A stretch of 64,000 nucleotides of DNA from Candidatus Gastranaerophilales bacterium (GTDB lineage Bacteria > Cyanobacteriota > Vampirovibrionia > Gastranaerophilales > Gastranaerophilaceae): assembly GCA_947626225.1 (NCBI GenBank), contig CANQRH010000002.1:186001-250000 (forward strand), given 5' to 3'. The notes beneath the pieces are model-generated. The model had not been told where the DNA came from, did not search any database, and saw only the letters and a list, made by a program, of their open reading frames with translations. Shown here one piece after another: positions 10,627-21,480 of this stretch; position 1 is the stretch's first letter; the number at the start of each line of letters is the position of its first letter. Position numbers and translations under genes: made by a program.

Positions 10627-11239
10627 TTATATAAAAGGGGAGTTAACCGATAAATCAAACACCGCAAAAGGGACATTTGCAACCGTAGAAACAAACGGTA
10701 TAGGCTATTCTCTTGAAATTACTCCGCGAGATTTTTCACAAATTAAAGAGGGAAATATAAAAATTTATACGGTACTTCTTCATCGTGAAGATAAAATGAG
10801 CCTGTGCGGATTTTTACATAAAGAAGACAGGGATATATTTAATATTCTGACTTCCGTATCGGGAGTAGGTTCAAAAATGGCACTTACTCTGCTGAATGAA
10901 TTTGAATCATCAGAACTTATAGGTTTTGTAATAGACGGCAATTACAAAGAGCTGACGCGTGCAAAAGGCGTAGGCCCTAAACTTGCACAAAAAATTATCC
11001 TTGAGCTTAAAGATAAATTAATGAATTATCAAACAAATGAACCGATAAAACTTGCCCCCGTCTCAAAAGGAATTGATAACAAAGCCGTTGAAGATGCCCA
11101 AACCGTGTTAATTTCATTCGGTTATGAAAGAGATGAAATACAAAACGCTATTTCAAAAGCGGTTATTTTGACAAAAGAAAAAGCTTCCGCGGAAGAAATC
11201 CTAAAAGAAGCTTTAAAAATTTTATCATCTGTAATTTAA
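10619..11239 (+). CDS. ruvA: Holliday junction branch migration protein RuvA
   Basis: A 206-residue RuvA: N-terminal OB-fold (MYDYIKGEL...TNGIGYSLEI), two helix-hairpin-helix motifs (SVSGVGSKMALTLL and AKGVGPKLAQKIILELKDKL), and a C-terminal RuvB-binding helical domain (AQTVLISFGYERDEIQNAI). It tetramerises on four-way DNA junctions and recruits the RuvB motor. The start overlaps the end of dnaA by 8 bp. It converges on the prepilin peptidase gene with only 4 bp between stops. Confidence 0.96.
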   Translation: MYDYIKGELTDKSNTAKGTFATVETNGIGYSLEITPRDFSQIKEGNIKIYTVLLHREDKMSLCGFLHKEDRDIFNILTSVSGVGSKMALTLLNEFESSELIGFVIDGNYKELTRAKGVGPKLAQKIILELKDKLMNYQTNEPIKLAPVSKGIDNKAVEDAQTVLISFGYERDEIQNAISKAVILTKEKASAEEILKEALKILSSVI

Positions 11240-11243
11240 CTTT

Positions 11244-12242
11244 TTATAAAATAAGCATTATCAAAGCCGCAGCCGTTAATGCGGGACCGTAAGGCAGATA
11301 TGTTCCGTTTTCGGGTTTTTCACGCAAACCTTTGAATATAAAAAGGCAGGCAACAATTCCCAAAATAGCCAGAATAAATGCACAAACCGTAAACAGAACG
11401 GCTGAACTTTCGGTTACTATATTTAAATACTGCAGCGTAAAGAATACAACAGCGTATAAAACAAACAGTAAGAATGCTGCAAGCGTTTTCCATTCTTTGT
11501 TGTCAAACAAACCTTTTATAAATACGGGTAAAAATAAGATTACCTGAATAATAACACTTAAAATAAGTACCAAAATAAGAACTCTCCAGCCGAAAACAGC
11601 ACCGAGTCCCGCAGCAATAAGAGTATCACCTTCACCGAAAGCTCTTGTTCCGGCAATAAAGTATCCTAATCTTGCAAAAAGTTCCAAAAGCAAAGCACCG
11701 AGCAGCGCACCGAATATAACGGAAGTTACGGGATTGTTTAAAAGAATTGTCGATGAAAATTCAAACGGAATACCGCTCTTATGCATCTGTATTAATGCAT
11801 TAATTAATGAAAATACCGCATATACAAAACCGGTGCCCATCAAAATAAAGGTATGAAAATCAAATACAACTTTTTCTTTAATATCCGTTCCCGCAATTAC
11901 AATCAGTATTGCTGATATAATCCAGGCAAATAATGTATCAATTGAAATACCGTATTTTGCAAACAAAAGTGTGAATACAATACCGGTTAACAATTCCACA
12001 ATCGGATATTGGATACTGATTTTTTCATTACAGAAAGCACATTTACCGCGTAAAAATAGATAAGAAATAACCGGTATATTGTGCCACCATTTCAACGGAT
12101 GAGAGCATTTCGGACATTTGGATGCCGGAAACACAACGGATTCATTGCTCAGACTTCTCAATATAACGACATTCAAAAAACTGCCGATACAAAGTCCGAT
12201 AACAAACACAAATACTAAAGCTGAAATAATAACGGGTGTCAT
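11244..12242 (-). CDS. Type IV prepilin peptidase / N-methyltransferase (A24 family)
   Basis: A 332-residue polytopic membrane enzyme that cleaves and N-methylates type IV prepilins. The N-terminal cytoplasmic loop has the four zinc cysteines (C43, C46, C68, C71) of the methyltransferase region. Catalytic aspartates are expected at D120 (GTDIKEKVVFDF) and D206 in the FGEGDTL signature. It is longer than E. coli-type enzymes (~225-290) because of extra C-terminal membrane segments. Two pilins (49.4-50.7 kb) and a PilC/GspF protein (37.1-38.3 kb) in this window are plausible partners. Confidence 0.92.
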   Translation of the reverse strand: MTPVIISALVFVFVIGLCIGSFLNVVILRSLSNESVVFPASKCPKCSHPLKWWHNIPVISYLFLRGKCAFCNEKISIQYPIVELLTGIVFTLLFAKYGISIDTLFAWIISAILIVIAGTDIKEKVVFDFHTFILMGTGFVYAVFSLINALIQMHKSGIPFEFSSTILLNNPVTSVIFGALLGALLLELFARLGYFIAGTRAFGEGDTLIAAGLGAVFGWRVLILVLILSVIIQVILFLPVFIKGLFDNKEWKTLAAFLLFVLYAVVFFTLQYLNIVTESSAVLFTVCAFILAILGIVACLFIFKGLREKPENGTYLPYGPALTAAALIMLIL

Positions 12243-12254
12243 CTTTTTCCTCCT

Positions 12255-13034
12255 TTAATCTTTTTTTATCATTTCGTACATTTTACTGAAAGCCTTTTTT
12301 AATCTTCTTGAAACCTGCATTTGCGAGATATTAAGCTTTTCCGAGATTTCTCGCTGGTTCAAATCGTTATAATAACTTAATTCCAATATTTCTTTAAGTT
12401 CGGCGGGAAGTTTTTCAATAGCCTGAGATAACATAATCTTATTTTCATAAGAATTAATAAATTCTTCATAATCTCCTGACGGAATTTTATCAATCAGAAG
12501 CATATCTTCATCATCAAAGGCAGGTATAGCCTGATCCAGAGACAGAGCGGATTTATATTTCTCCGCTTCCAAAACCTCATGAACTTTTTGAACAGAAACA
12601 GATACAAGTTTTGCTATTTGTTCTTCGGAAGGTTCATCCACTCCTTGCTCTTTTAACTGTTTTGAAGCGTTAGTTATTTTAAAAACAAGCTCCTGCAATT
12701 CCCTGGGCGTTTTTATCAGAGAAGCCTTGTCCCTCAGATAGTGTTTAATTTCACCTTTTATAAAATATGAAGCATAGGTTTTAAATCTCGTATTTTTATT
12801 CGGATTAAAAAATTCAATTGCCTTAATAAGTCCGATACAACCCACCTGTATTAAATCTTCATTTGAGTAATTTGCCTGGAACGCAACGGAGCATGCCACT
12901 TTTTTTACAAGCTCCATTCCGTTTTGAACAATATTTATATGAAGCATTCTTTTCTTTTTTACATCGGTACAATTTTTATAAGCAAAAAGAAGTTCATCTA
13001 AATCCTGTGAAGTTTTTTGTCCGCTAACCGTCAA
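12255..13034 (-). CDS. RNA polymerase sigma factor, SigB/SigF-like (group 3)
   Basis: A 259-residue sigma-70 family factor. Region 2 contains DLIQVGCIGLIKAIEFFNPN and FKTYASYFIKGEIKHYLRD, region 3 contains LIKTPRELQELV, and region 4 ends with the helix-turn-helix LNQREISEKLNISQMQVSRR. The RIKTPRE-like region 3 is typical of SigB/SigF/SigG and WhiG relatives. In cyanobacteria SigF-type factors control motility and surface genes, and its position 12 bp upstream of the prepilin peptidase gene fits such a role. No anti-sigma or anti-anti-sigma gene is adjacent. Confidence 0.9.
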   Translation of the reverse strand: MTVSGQKTSQDLDELLFAYKNCTDVKKKRMLHINIVQNGMELVKKVACSVAFQANYSNEDLIQVGCIGLIKAIEFFNPNKNTRFKTYASYFIKGEIKHYLRDKASLIKTPRELQELVFKITNASKQLKEQGVDEPSEEQIAKLVSVSVQKVHEVLEAEKYKSALSLDQAIPAFDDEDMLLIDKIPSGDYEEFINSYENKIMLSQAIEKLPAELKEILELSYYNDLNQREISEKLNISQMQVSRRLKKAFSKMYEMIKKD

Positions 13035-13156
13035 ATCTCTCTCCTATGTATACATATTATACCATAACTATTCGAATTTTTGATAAGGTTAAATTAATTT
13101 AATAATTTAAGTATTTAGAATTTATCTGTGCTAATATACAAAAATGGAGTAGAAAA

Positions 13157-13438
13157 ATGATAACAATAAAAGATGTAGAACACGTAGCAAAACTTGCAAG
13201 ACTTGAATTAACCGAAGAAGAAAAAGAACTTTATACAAAACAATTGGGAGATGTATTAAAGTATGTCGATCAAATGAATGAAGTCGACACTTCAAACGTT
13301 AAACCTATGACACAGGTAATTGATTTTGTAAATGTTATGAGAGAAGACAAAATCGTACAGGAAATCAGTAAAGAAGATTTGATGGCAAATGCACCCGATG
13401 AAGAAAACGGGTTTTTCAAAGTTCCTAAAATTAATTAG
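13157..13438 (+). CDS. gatC: Aspartyl/glutamyl-tRNA amidotransferase subunit C
   Basis: A 93-residue GatC, the small subunit linking GatA and GatB in the enzyme that turns Glu-tRNA-Gln or Asp-tRNA-Asn into the cognate amide. Recognisable by VEHVAKLARLELTEEE at the start, KYVDQMNEVDTSNVKPM in the middle and the ending ENGFFKVPKI. GGAG at 13146-13149 precedes the start. gatA and gatB are not in the window. It is followed after 15 bp by pyrG. Confidence 0.95.
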   Translation: MITIKDVEHVAKLARLELTEEEKELYTKQLGDVLKYVDQMNEVDTSNVKPMTQVIDFVNVMREDKIVQEISKEDLMANAPDEENGFFKVPKIN

Positions 13439-13450
13439 ATTGGGGTATGA

Positions 13451-15052
<1,602 letters not shown>

Positions 15053-15201
15053 TTTCCGCTCTTTTGAGAATACGGCATGGAAGCGGCTTCGCCGCAATTG
15101 TAAATTATTCCTCACAAAAATTTACGTTATGAAACATTTTGAACCATACGGCATGGTTTATGATAAATTAGTTATGTTAAAAGATTATAGGAGATTAATG
15201 A

Positions 15202-15795
15202 ATGTCGGAATATTTGAGCAAAGAAGAGATTAAACAATGGAGAAGCTCACTGGAAAAGATTACTTTGGAAGAGTATGCAGCCAGATTGGGGAAAAAAATT
15301 GAATCCGCAAAACCTACAAATGATTTAATTGATATTGTTCTTAAAGGAAAACCGGTAATTTCAAACGAAAGCGATTATAATAAGACTCATGCGGAAAGAT
15401 TGAGCGCCATAGCAGAAAGAGCTTATGAGCGTGAACAAATTATTGCTCCTACACCTTTTTCCATACACAAACCGGAAGAAAAGACGGTAAAAACAGAAAA
15501 AGTTAAAGCAGAAAAGAAAATTCCGGCTAAAAAAGCTGCTCCCGTTAAGGCAAAACAGCCCGATTTGAGAGAAGAAGTAAGAGTAGTATTTAAAAAAGCT
15601 CTTACGGAAAGAGAACAAAAAGTATTTGACCATTTTGCCGAAAACCGAGGGAAAATAGTTTATGCAAAAGATTTGGCATCACTTTTAGATTTGCCCAGAG
15701 ACTATGTATATAAATATATTAAAAACCTCAGGGCAAAAATAGACGGTGATAAACTTGAAAATGCCGATAAAGGCGGGTTTATCCTAAATATATAA
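15202..15795 (+). CDS. Uncharacterised protein with C-terminal winged-helix-like domain
   Basis: A 197-residue protein I do not recognise. Residues 1-90 are helical and charged. Residues 93-120 form a Lys/Ala/Pro-rich linker (KAEKKIPAKKAAPVKAKQP). Residues 125-197 look like a winged helix: TEREQKVFDHFAENRGKIVY, then KDLASLLDLPRDYVYKYIKN, then a hydrophobic beta-wing ending FILNI, similar in layout to response-regulator output domains. The basic linker and domain suggest DNA binding. ATAGGAGA precedes the start at 15202, and a terminator follows, so it is monocistronic. Confidence 0.75.
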   Translation: MSEYLSKEEIKQWRSSLEKITLEEYAARLGKKIESAKPTNDLIDIVLKGKPVISNESDYNKTHAERLSAIAERAYEREQIIAPTPFSIHKPEEKTVKTEKVKAEKKIPAKKAAPVKAKQPDLREEVRVVFKKALTEREQKVFDHFAENRGKIVYAKDLASLLDLPRDYVYKYIKNLRAKIDGDKLENADKGGFILNI

Positions 15796-15803
15796 TAAAA
15801 AAG

Positions 15804-15828
15804 AAACACCTTTTCAGGTGTTTTTTTA
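15804..15828 (+). terminator. Rho-independent terminator after the winged-helix gene
   Basis: AAACACCT (15804-15811), loop TTTC, AGGTGTTT (15816-15823), then a T run. Starts 8 bases after the stop codon. Confidence 0.85.
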
Positions 15829-15895
15829 TAAGATTGGGTAGTTACAAAAAAATAAATATTATGATAGAATATAATTGTAAGAAGGGGATAATAAC

Positions 15896-16396
15896 ATGAA
15901 TAAATTCAGAAATATAATATTGGCAGTTATAATCGCAGCCGGACTCAGCACTTATGCGGTAACACAGCAAATTCCTTCCAAAGAAGTGACTTTGCCTAAT
16001 CAAACGGTTCAGCAGAGCGTACAAAACGGCTATAACAGCGTAAATCCTTTGGATTTGGTCGCAAGACCTAATTTTTACTTAAACAAATACGTAAAAATAA
16101 GAGCAAAATTTGATAAATTTTCAACACTCGGACTTGATTACAAGCCGGCAATGAGAAGTTCGGAAAAATATATTTCATTTTTGATTCAGCGTCCCGATAT
16201 AGCGGATCATAACATTCCGCTTTCGGAATTGAAGATATTTTTAGACAGAACCAAAGCTGAAAAGTTTATTGATTTAAATTCGGGTGATGTTATAGAATTT
16301 TCGGGAAAAGTTTTTTCAACCGCGCTTGGTGATCCTTGGATGGATGCCGAAAACTTTACCGTAATCAGTGCAAAACCTAAAGCCGAAGAAAAGTAG
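15896..16396 (+). CDS. Exported uncharacterised protein, OB-fold-like
   Basis: A 166-residue protein with a Sec-type signal peptide (NKFRNIILAVIIAAGLSTYA, cleavage probably around residue 22). The mature part has alternating beta-like stretches (VKIRAKFDKFST, SGDVIEFSGKVFSTALGDPW) suggesting a small OB-fold or beta-barrel. It has no lipobox cysteine. AAGGGGATA at 15882-15890 gives a plausible ribosome-binding site. It is 21 bp upstream of the GH57 gene, so they may be co-transcribed. No function can be assigned. Confidence 0.75.
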   Translation: MNKFRNIILAVIIAAGLSTYAVTQQIPSKEVTLPNQTVQQSVQNGYNSVNPLDLVARPNFYLNKYVKIRAKFDKFSTLGLDYKPAMRSSEKYISFLIQRPDIADHNIPLSELKIFLDRTKAEKFIDLNSGDVIEFSGKVFSTALGDPWMDAENFTVISAKPKAEEK

Positions 16397-16417
16397 ATTA
16401 ATCTGCGGAGTTAAGAA

Positions 16418-18901
16418 ATGAGCAATGAAGTATTTTTAACAATTCACGGACACTTTTATCAACCGCCAAGAGAAAATCCATGGCTTGAAGCGATTGAGCT
16501 GCAAGACAGTGCTCTGCCGTTCCATGATTGGAATGAAAGAATTAACAAAGAATGCTACAACCCTAATTCCGTGTCTAAAATTGTTGACAGCAGAAACAAA
16601 ATTCTGGATGTAGTTAACAATTACGAATACATAAGCTACAATTTCGGCCCTACTTTGCTTTCATGGCTTGAGCATTATGCACCGCTTACTTACGAAAGAA
16701 TTATAAAAGCTGATATAGAAAGTATATCGGAGCACAACGGGCATGGAAATGCTATGGCACAGGTTTACAATCACATAATAATGCCTCTTGCCAATGAAAA
16801 TGACAAACGCACACAGGTTATATGGGGGATAAGAGATTTTGAATACCGCTTCGGAAGAAAACCCGAAGGGATGTGGCTTGCAGAAACCGCAGTTGATGAT
16901 GACACGTTAAGAATTTTGCAGGAAAACGGAATTAAATTTACGGTATTATCGCCCTATCAAGCGGATAAATTTAAATCCGAAAAAGATAAGGAATGGACTG
17001 ATGTAAGCTGGGGAAACATTGATCCTGCACGTTCATACAGATATTACATTAAATCAGCACCCGGAAAATATATTGATTTATTCTTTTATGACGGTGCCAT
17101 ATCGCGTTCTGTAGCTTTTGATGAGCTGTTAAAAGACGGTAATAAATTTATTAAACGTCTTAAAGAAGGTGTTTCGGATTGCAGAAATTATCCTCAGCTT
17201 ATCAATATAGCAACTGACGGTGAAAGTTACGGACACCATACAAAATTCGGGGATATGGCGCTTTCTTATGTGTTGAAAATTAAAGCCAAAGATGAAGGTT
17301 TTACAATAACCAATTACGCCGAATACCTTGATAAATACAGAAGCGATTGCGAAGTGGAAATCAAACAAGCTTCAAGTTGGAGCTGTTTCCATGGTGTCGG
17401 CAGATGGAAAGAAGATTGCGGATGTTCAACAGGCGGTCATCCAGGATGGAATCAAAAATGGAGAAAACCGCTTAGAGATGCATTGAATTATCTCAGAGAT
17501 GAGTTGGCGTCTTTATATGAAAAAGAAGGCAAAAAACTGTTTAATAAAGATGTTTGGGAAGTCAGAAATAATTATATAGACGTTATTTTAGACAGAAACG
17601 AAATGAATGTAAAAAAATTCCAACAAAACAACTTTAAACCGGAATTGACCGATGAAGAAAAAGTAAAAGCTATGGAATTACTTGAAATTCAACGTCAATC
17701 GCTTCTGATGTTTACAAGCTGCGGCTGGTTCTTCTCGGAAATATCAGGTATTGAAACCGTGCAGATTATGAAATATGCGGCACGGGCAATGCAATTAGCT
17801 GCCAAATTTTCAAACAAAAATTATGAAGAAAATTTCCTCAATATTCTAAGCGATGCACATAGCAATATAAGTGAATACGGCACGGGCAAAGATATTTACG
17901 AGAAATTTGTAAAACCGTCCGTTGTAACGATTGAACAAATTGCATCACTTTGGGCGCTGACTTCTTTATATCAGGATTTTGACGATGAAGAAAGCGTATA
18001 TTGCTACAATATTATACGAAAAGATTATAAAAAAGTTATAAAAGGTTCATCAACTTTTGTTATAGGGCATATTGAAATTCAATCCAAAGTTACCCTGCAG
18101 AAATCCAACCTTATATTTGCGCTTATGCAATATGCGGGCGGTGATTTTCACTGCGCAATCAAAGAATATTCCGATGATGCGGAATACGGTAAGATAAAAA
18201 ACAATTTGATAAAAGTATTTTTATTAAATCCGCTTACGGAAATTATAAGAGCGTTGGATGAATATTTCGGAAAAGAGTATTTTACTCTCAAAGATATATT
18301 TATTGAAGAAAGAAGAAAGATTTTGCAAATACTGCTCAAAGGTAAACTCGCAAAATTTTCACAAATTTATCAGGATATGTACGATGAAGGCAAAGGCTCA
18401 ATATATCATTTGCAGGGCTTAGGACTGAAAATCCCCGATGAATTTAAGCTTTCGGCAGGATATGCACTCAGCCGTAAGTTTAACGACATTGTTGTACATT
18501 CCGGCGGGTTCTTGGAAGATGATATTATCCAACAGGCATCCGATATAATCTATGAAGCTAAGAAGATAGATATAGAATTGGATAAAACACCTTCAAACAA
18601 CGTTTTTGCAAGAAAAATTCTTCAAAATATAAACAGGCTTGTACACAGTTTTGAAATCCAGCAGGCAGATGTTGTTTTGGAAATTTTCCATAATGCGGAA
18701 AGATTGGAACTTCAAATTGATATTGCGGAAGCACAAAACATATACTTTGCAAAAATATATCATCGTATAGGTGAAATAATTGAGAACAGCGGAACATCCA
18801 ACGAAAAATTTATTGAAATGCTTTTGGATATAGGTGAAAAACTCAATATTAATACCGAATTTTACAGAAGAATGCTTGATAAGGCACTCATTCAAAAGTA
18901 A
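16418..18901 (+). CDS. Glycoside hydrolase family 57 protein with DUF3536 C-terminus
   Basis: An 827-residue protein beginning with the GH57 first motif (TIHGHFYQPPRENPW) and containing SEHNGHGNAMAQVYNHIIMP, EGMWLAETAVD (the region of the catalytic glutamate) and ATDGESYGHH. A Cys-rich stretch near residues 325-350 (WSCFHGVGRWKEDCGCSTGG) and the long helical C-terminal half are characteristic of GH57/DUF3536 proteins found in cyanobacteria and others. GH57 enzymes act on alpha-glucans as amylases, branching enzymes or glucanotransferases; the specificity of this subgroup is unknown to me. It has no signal peptide, so it is likely cytoplasmic. Confidence 0.9.
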   Translation: MSNEVFLTIHGHFYQPPRENPWLEAIELQDSALPFHDWNERINKECYNPNSVSKIVDSRNKILDVVNNYEYISYNFGPTLLSWLEHYAPLTYERIIKADIESISEHNGHGNAMAQVYNHIIMPLANENDKRTQVIWGIRDFEYRFGRKPEGMWLAETAVDDDTLRILQENGIKFTVLSPYQADKFKSEKDKEWTDVSWGNIDPARSYRYYIKSAPGKYIDLFFYDGAISRSVAFDELLKDGNKFIKRLKEGVSDCRNYPQLINIATDGESYGHHTKFGDMALSYVLKIKAKDEGFTITNYAEYLDKYRSDCEVEIKQASSWSCFHGVGRWKEDCGCSTGGHPGWNQKWRKPLRDALNYLRDELASLYEKEGKKLFNKDVWEVRNNYIDVILDRNEMNVKKFQQNNFKPELTDEEKVKAMELLEIQRQSLLMFTSCGWFFSEISGIETVQIMKYAARAMQLAAKFSNKNYEENFLNILSDAHSNISEYGTGKDIYEKFVKPSVVTIEQIASLWALTSLYQDFDDEESVYCYNIIRKDYKKVIKGSSTFVIGHIEIQSKVTLQKSNLIFALMQYAGGDFHCAIKEYSDDAEYGKIKNNLIKVFLLNPLTEIIRALDEYFGKEYFTLKDIFIEERRKILQILLKGKLAKFSQIYQDMYDEGKGSIYHLQGLGLKIPDEFKLSAGYALSRKFNDIVVHSGGFLEDDIIQQASDIIYEAKKIDIELDKTPSNNVFARKILQNINRLVHSFEIQQADVVLEIFHNAERLELQIDIAEAQNIYFAKIYHRIGEIIENSGTSNEKFIEMLLDIGEKLNINTEFYRRMLDKALIQK

Positions 18902-19483
18902 TTACCACAATTCGGAGCCGTATTTTTTGTAAGCATCAATATTTTTCTGAATTTTTTGTTCAACAATATCAATTCTTTTCAGCGATTCGGGACTTTTAGT
19001 TTTCTTACGCAAAAGTTTCAACTCAAGTAATTCTTCTTTTGCACGGCGGATTTTCTGTTTATCTTCTTCTCTGCGCCAAAAAAGCCAGCCTTCAAACCCG
19101 CATCCGGGCGGAACAATAGACCAGGGAGTGGACGGGCAATGTCTGCAAAGTTTTGGTCTGTTTTCATAATTTGAACATTTATTGTCCTCTTGCAAGTATT
19201 TGCAGGTATAAAACGTCAGTTCATCTTCATTGTAGTTTCCGTCCTCTTTTAAAAGCGCAATAATATTATCTACAACACCCGCATCAGCCTTTCGTGCATC
19301 TTCAACAGATTTAAACGGCTCAAAAATTGACAAAAAATCAACGGCAGGTTCATATCCGTTTTCAAACATTTCAAGCAGTTTCGGATACGGAGTGGAAGTT
19401 GTAACCACTTTACAGCATCTGCCGCACATTTTACATAGAGATTGAGGACGCAAATTTAAGTAATTTTCTTCATAACTACTCAT
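18902..19483 (-). CDS. YkgJ-family cysteine-cluster protein
   Basis: A 193-residue protein with the CxxCGxCC signature near the start (CKMCGRCCKVV) and further cysteines in FYTCKYLQEDNKCSNYENRP and LCRHCP, the set thought to bind zinc or an Fe-S cluster in the YkgJ (UPF0153) family. The C-terminal 60 residues are a Lys/Glu-rich helix. Molecular function is unknown for the family. It converges on the GH57 gene with no spacing. Confidence 0.85.
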   Translation of the reverse strand: MSSYEENYLNLRPQSLCKMCGRCCKVVTTSTPYPKLLEMFENGYEPAVDFLSIFEPFKSVEDARKADAGVVDNIIALLKEDGNYNEDELTFYTCKYLQEDNKCSNYENRPKLCRHCPSTPWSIVPPGCGFEGWLFWRREEDKQKIRRAKEELLELKLLRKKTKSPESLKRIDIVEQKIQKNIDAYKKYGSELW

Positions 19484-19595
19484 AGAATAATTATATTCAG
19501 CAAAGATAAAAATAAAAAAATAATTAATATTTCTTAATAAATAAGCAATAATTTTTAAGTAAAATACTTTATTAATATAAATAGGTAGTAGTAGT

Positions 19596-20429
19596 ATGCA
19601 AAATGCAGTAAATCAACAAAATATACAGCAGAAAAATCCGACTGTAAAAACTGTTCCGGCGATATTGGCACAACAGCCGATTCAGTATACTCAAACGCAG
19701 TATGCTCAACAACCAATTCAGCCAAATCAATCAACTGCGCAGAATATTCAAATACCGCAGAACGGACAGAATTTACAGGTTCCGAACTATTCGGGCGTTA
19801 ATATTCAGATATTTAATCCGTCGGTTACTCCTCCGGGTTCAACCGCACCGGTTTATAACGTAAATGCTCCAAACTATGCACAAAATGGCGGATGCTATCC
19901 TTGCGACTATTATACCCAACATTGGGGCGGCGGAAATAAAAGCAGTGAAACATCCGAAAACAAAACTGAAAACAATACAAAAAAGACGGAAAAACGTGAA
20001 ATAGTTCAGTTGACAGATGAATACATAAAAAATCTTGAAAACTATCTTAACAGTCAGGACAAAGAAGTAAGATTAATGGGTGCAAAAGAAGTTGTTGCAC
20101 GACTTGAAGAAGATCATTCAAGAAAAAACGACAAAGCTTTGAATGCATTAATAAATAAAATGCTTCAAGATCCATCAAGTCCCGTAAGAATACTTGCACT
20201 TAGTGCTCTTAGTTCAAGAATAGCCGAAGGTGATGATTTTACGGTATATATTCTTAAACAAATGCAAAATTCACAATCGGGATACGGTCATGATGCACTT
20301 CAAGCATCCGATATTCTCCTCAAAATGGCAGGAAAGACGGTAGAAAAAGAATTTGAAGTAAAAAATACGGAAAAAACAGAAACCAAGACAGAAACAAAAA
20401 CGGAAAGCAAAACGGAATCTAAACAATGA
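19596..20429 (+). CDS. Gln/Asn/Pro-rich protein with HEAT-like repeats
   Basis: A 277-residue protein in three parts. Residues 1-90 are low-complexity Gln/Asn/Pro with repeated QPIQ and ending in VNIQIFNPSV. Residues 130-225 are helical and look like two or three HEAT-type repeats (YLNSQDKEVRLMGAKEVVARL, LQDPSSPVRILALSAL). Residues 245-277 are a Lys/Thr/Glu repeat tail (KTETKTETK). The gene at 25415 has the same design and shares the hydrophobic-x-N-P-S-V motif just before the Cys/Tyr-rich stretch. No signal peptide is seen. The stop overlaps the start of the next gene (ATGA). Function unknown; HEAT repeats suggest a scaffold. Confidence 0.75.
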   Translation: MQNAVNQQNIQQKNPTVKTVPAILAQQPIQYTQTQYAQQPIQPNQSTAQNIQIPQNGQNLQVPNYSGVNIQIFNPSVTPPGSTAPVYNVNAPNYAQNGGCYPCDYYTQHWGGGNKSSETSENKTENNTKKTEKREIVQLTDEYIKNLENYLNSQDKEVRLMGAKEVVARLEEDHSRKNDKALNALINKMLQDPSSPVRILALSALSSRIAEGDDFTVYILKQMQNSQSGYGHDALQASDILLKMAGKTVEKEFEVKNTEKTETKTETKTESKTESKQ

Positions 20430-20896
20430 ACAGAATACTTGCAACAGCAAAAAAGGGAATAGTTAAATATTTACCGAAGGCAGTAGGTGCAGCGGCACTC
20501 GGAATTGTAGCTTACGATGCACATATAATCGGCAAACTTCAATCCGATGTATACGCAAAAAGTAAAGACGCCGATGCTTGTGCAAGAAGTTTCAACAATA
20601 CGCAATATCTTTCGACACCGAGTCAGACAACGGCAAAAATGAAAGATTATGTAAACGAAATTGAAATGGACAGCAATCTGAGACATTTTGTAAACAGTGC
20701 GATAGGATATTTTAAAGGTTTCGGAGAAATGCTTATCGACAGCGTAGTTCCGTTCGGACTCGGGCTTGGCGCATTATTAGGCAAAAACCGTATCGGAAAA
20801 GGAAGTGCAATAGGACTCGGAATTTATGCCGTTATAAAATTATTTAAAGACGTTCTCGGCTTCGGACATTCCAATGATTTAAATAAGAAATTTTAA
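20426..20896 (+). CDS. Uncharacterised small membrane-associated protein
   Basis: A 156-residue protein translationally coupled to the HEAT-like gene by a 4-bp overlap. A Gly/Ala-rich hydrophobic segment lies at about residues 15-32 (LPKAVGAAALGIVAYDAHII) and a second, Gly-rich one at about 103-140 (VPFGLGLGALLGKNRIGKGS and onward). It is probably a two-pass membrane protein with a hydrophilic middle. I do not recognise the family. Coupling suggests it partners with the upstream protein. Confidence 0.7.
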   Translation: MNRILATAKKGIVKYLPKAVGAAALGIVAYDAHIIGKLQSDVYAKSKDADACARSFNNTQYLSTPSQTTAKMKDYVNEIEMDSNLRHFVNSAIGYFKGFGEMLIDSVVPFGLGLGALLGKNRIGKGSAIGLGIYAVIKLFKDVLGFGHSNDLNKKF

Positions 20897-20931
20897 TTTT
20901 TTTATCCTTTAAAATTTTGCATGAAAACTAT

Positions 20932-21471
20932 TTATTTTATCAGCGCCTGAACCTCTTTAAATTTAGGATGTTTTGAGCCTTTAAGCCATTCAAAAAGTAT
21001 AATTTCCACGCAGGAAATTTTAACACCGTTATCCCTCATTGCCTCAATTCCCTGCTTAAATTCATACTTACCACGGCTTGCACATGCATCTTTAACGGCA
21101 TAAACTTCAAAGCCGGCTTCAACAAGCGCACATGCCGTTTGATATACACAAATATGCGTTTCTATACCGAAAATTACTATCTGTTTTCTGCCGTAGGATT
21201 TGATTTTTTCCAAAAAACCTTCTTCCAATAAGGTATTAAAATAAGTTTTTTCAACGATATCAACGTTATCAGGTAAAAAAGCTTTTAACGGTGCAACAGT
21301 GGAGCCGAGTCCTGAAGGGTACTGCTCGGTAACTATTACCGGAATATCCAAAAGTCTTGAAGCATTCGTGATTTTTACGGCACTGTTTACAACCGAATGT
21401 TTATTTAAAGATGCAACGAGCTTTTCCTGAATATCAATAATTAATACTAAACTGTCCTGTGCAGATAACAT
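20932..21471 (-). CDS. Isochorismatase-family cysteine hydrolase
   Basis: A 179-residue single-domain hydrolase. The expected catalytic triad is visible: Asp in VLIIDIQEKL (residue 13), Lys in DIVEKTYFN, and Cys in VIFGIETHICVYQTA, together with the cis-peptide region before the cysteine. The family includes nicotinamidases and isochorismate hydrolases. The motif set here (ETHICVYQTA, DACASR) resembles the YcaC/ISOC1-type branch of unknown substrate. It lies 9 bp downstream of the REC-GGDEF-like gene on the same strand. Confidence 0.87.
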   Translation of the reverse strand: MLSAQDSLVLIIDIQEKLVASLNKHSVVNSAVKITNASRLLDIPVIVTEQYPSGLGSTVAPLKAFLPDNVDIVEKTYFNTLLEEGFLEKIKSYGRKQIVIFGIETHICVYQTACALVEAGFEVYAVKDACASRGKYEFKQGIEAMRDNGVKISCVEIILFEWLKGSKHPKFKEVQALIK

Positions 21472-21480
21472 AATTTTCTC

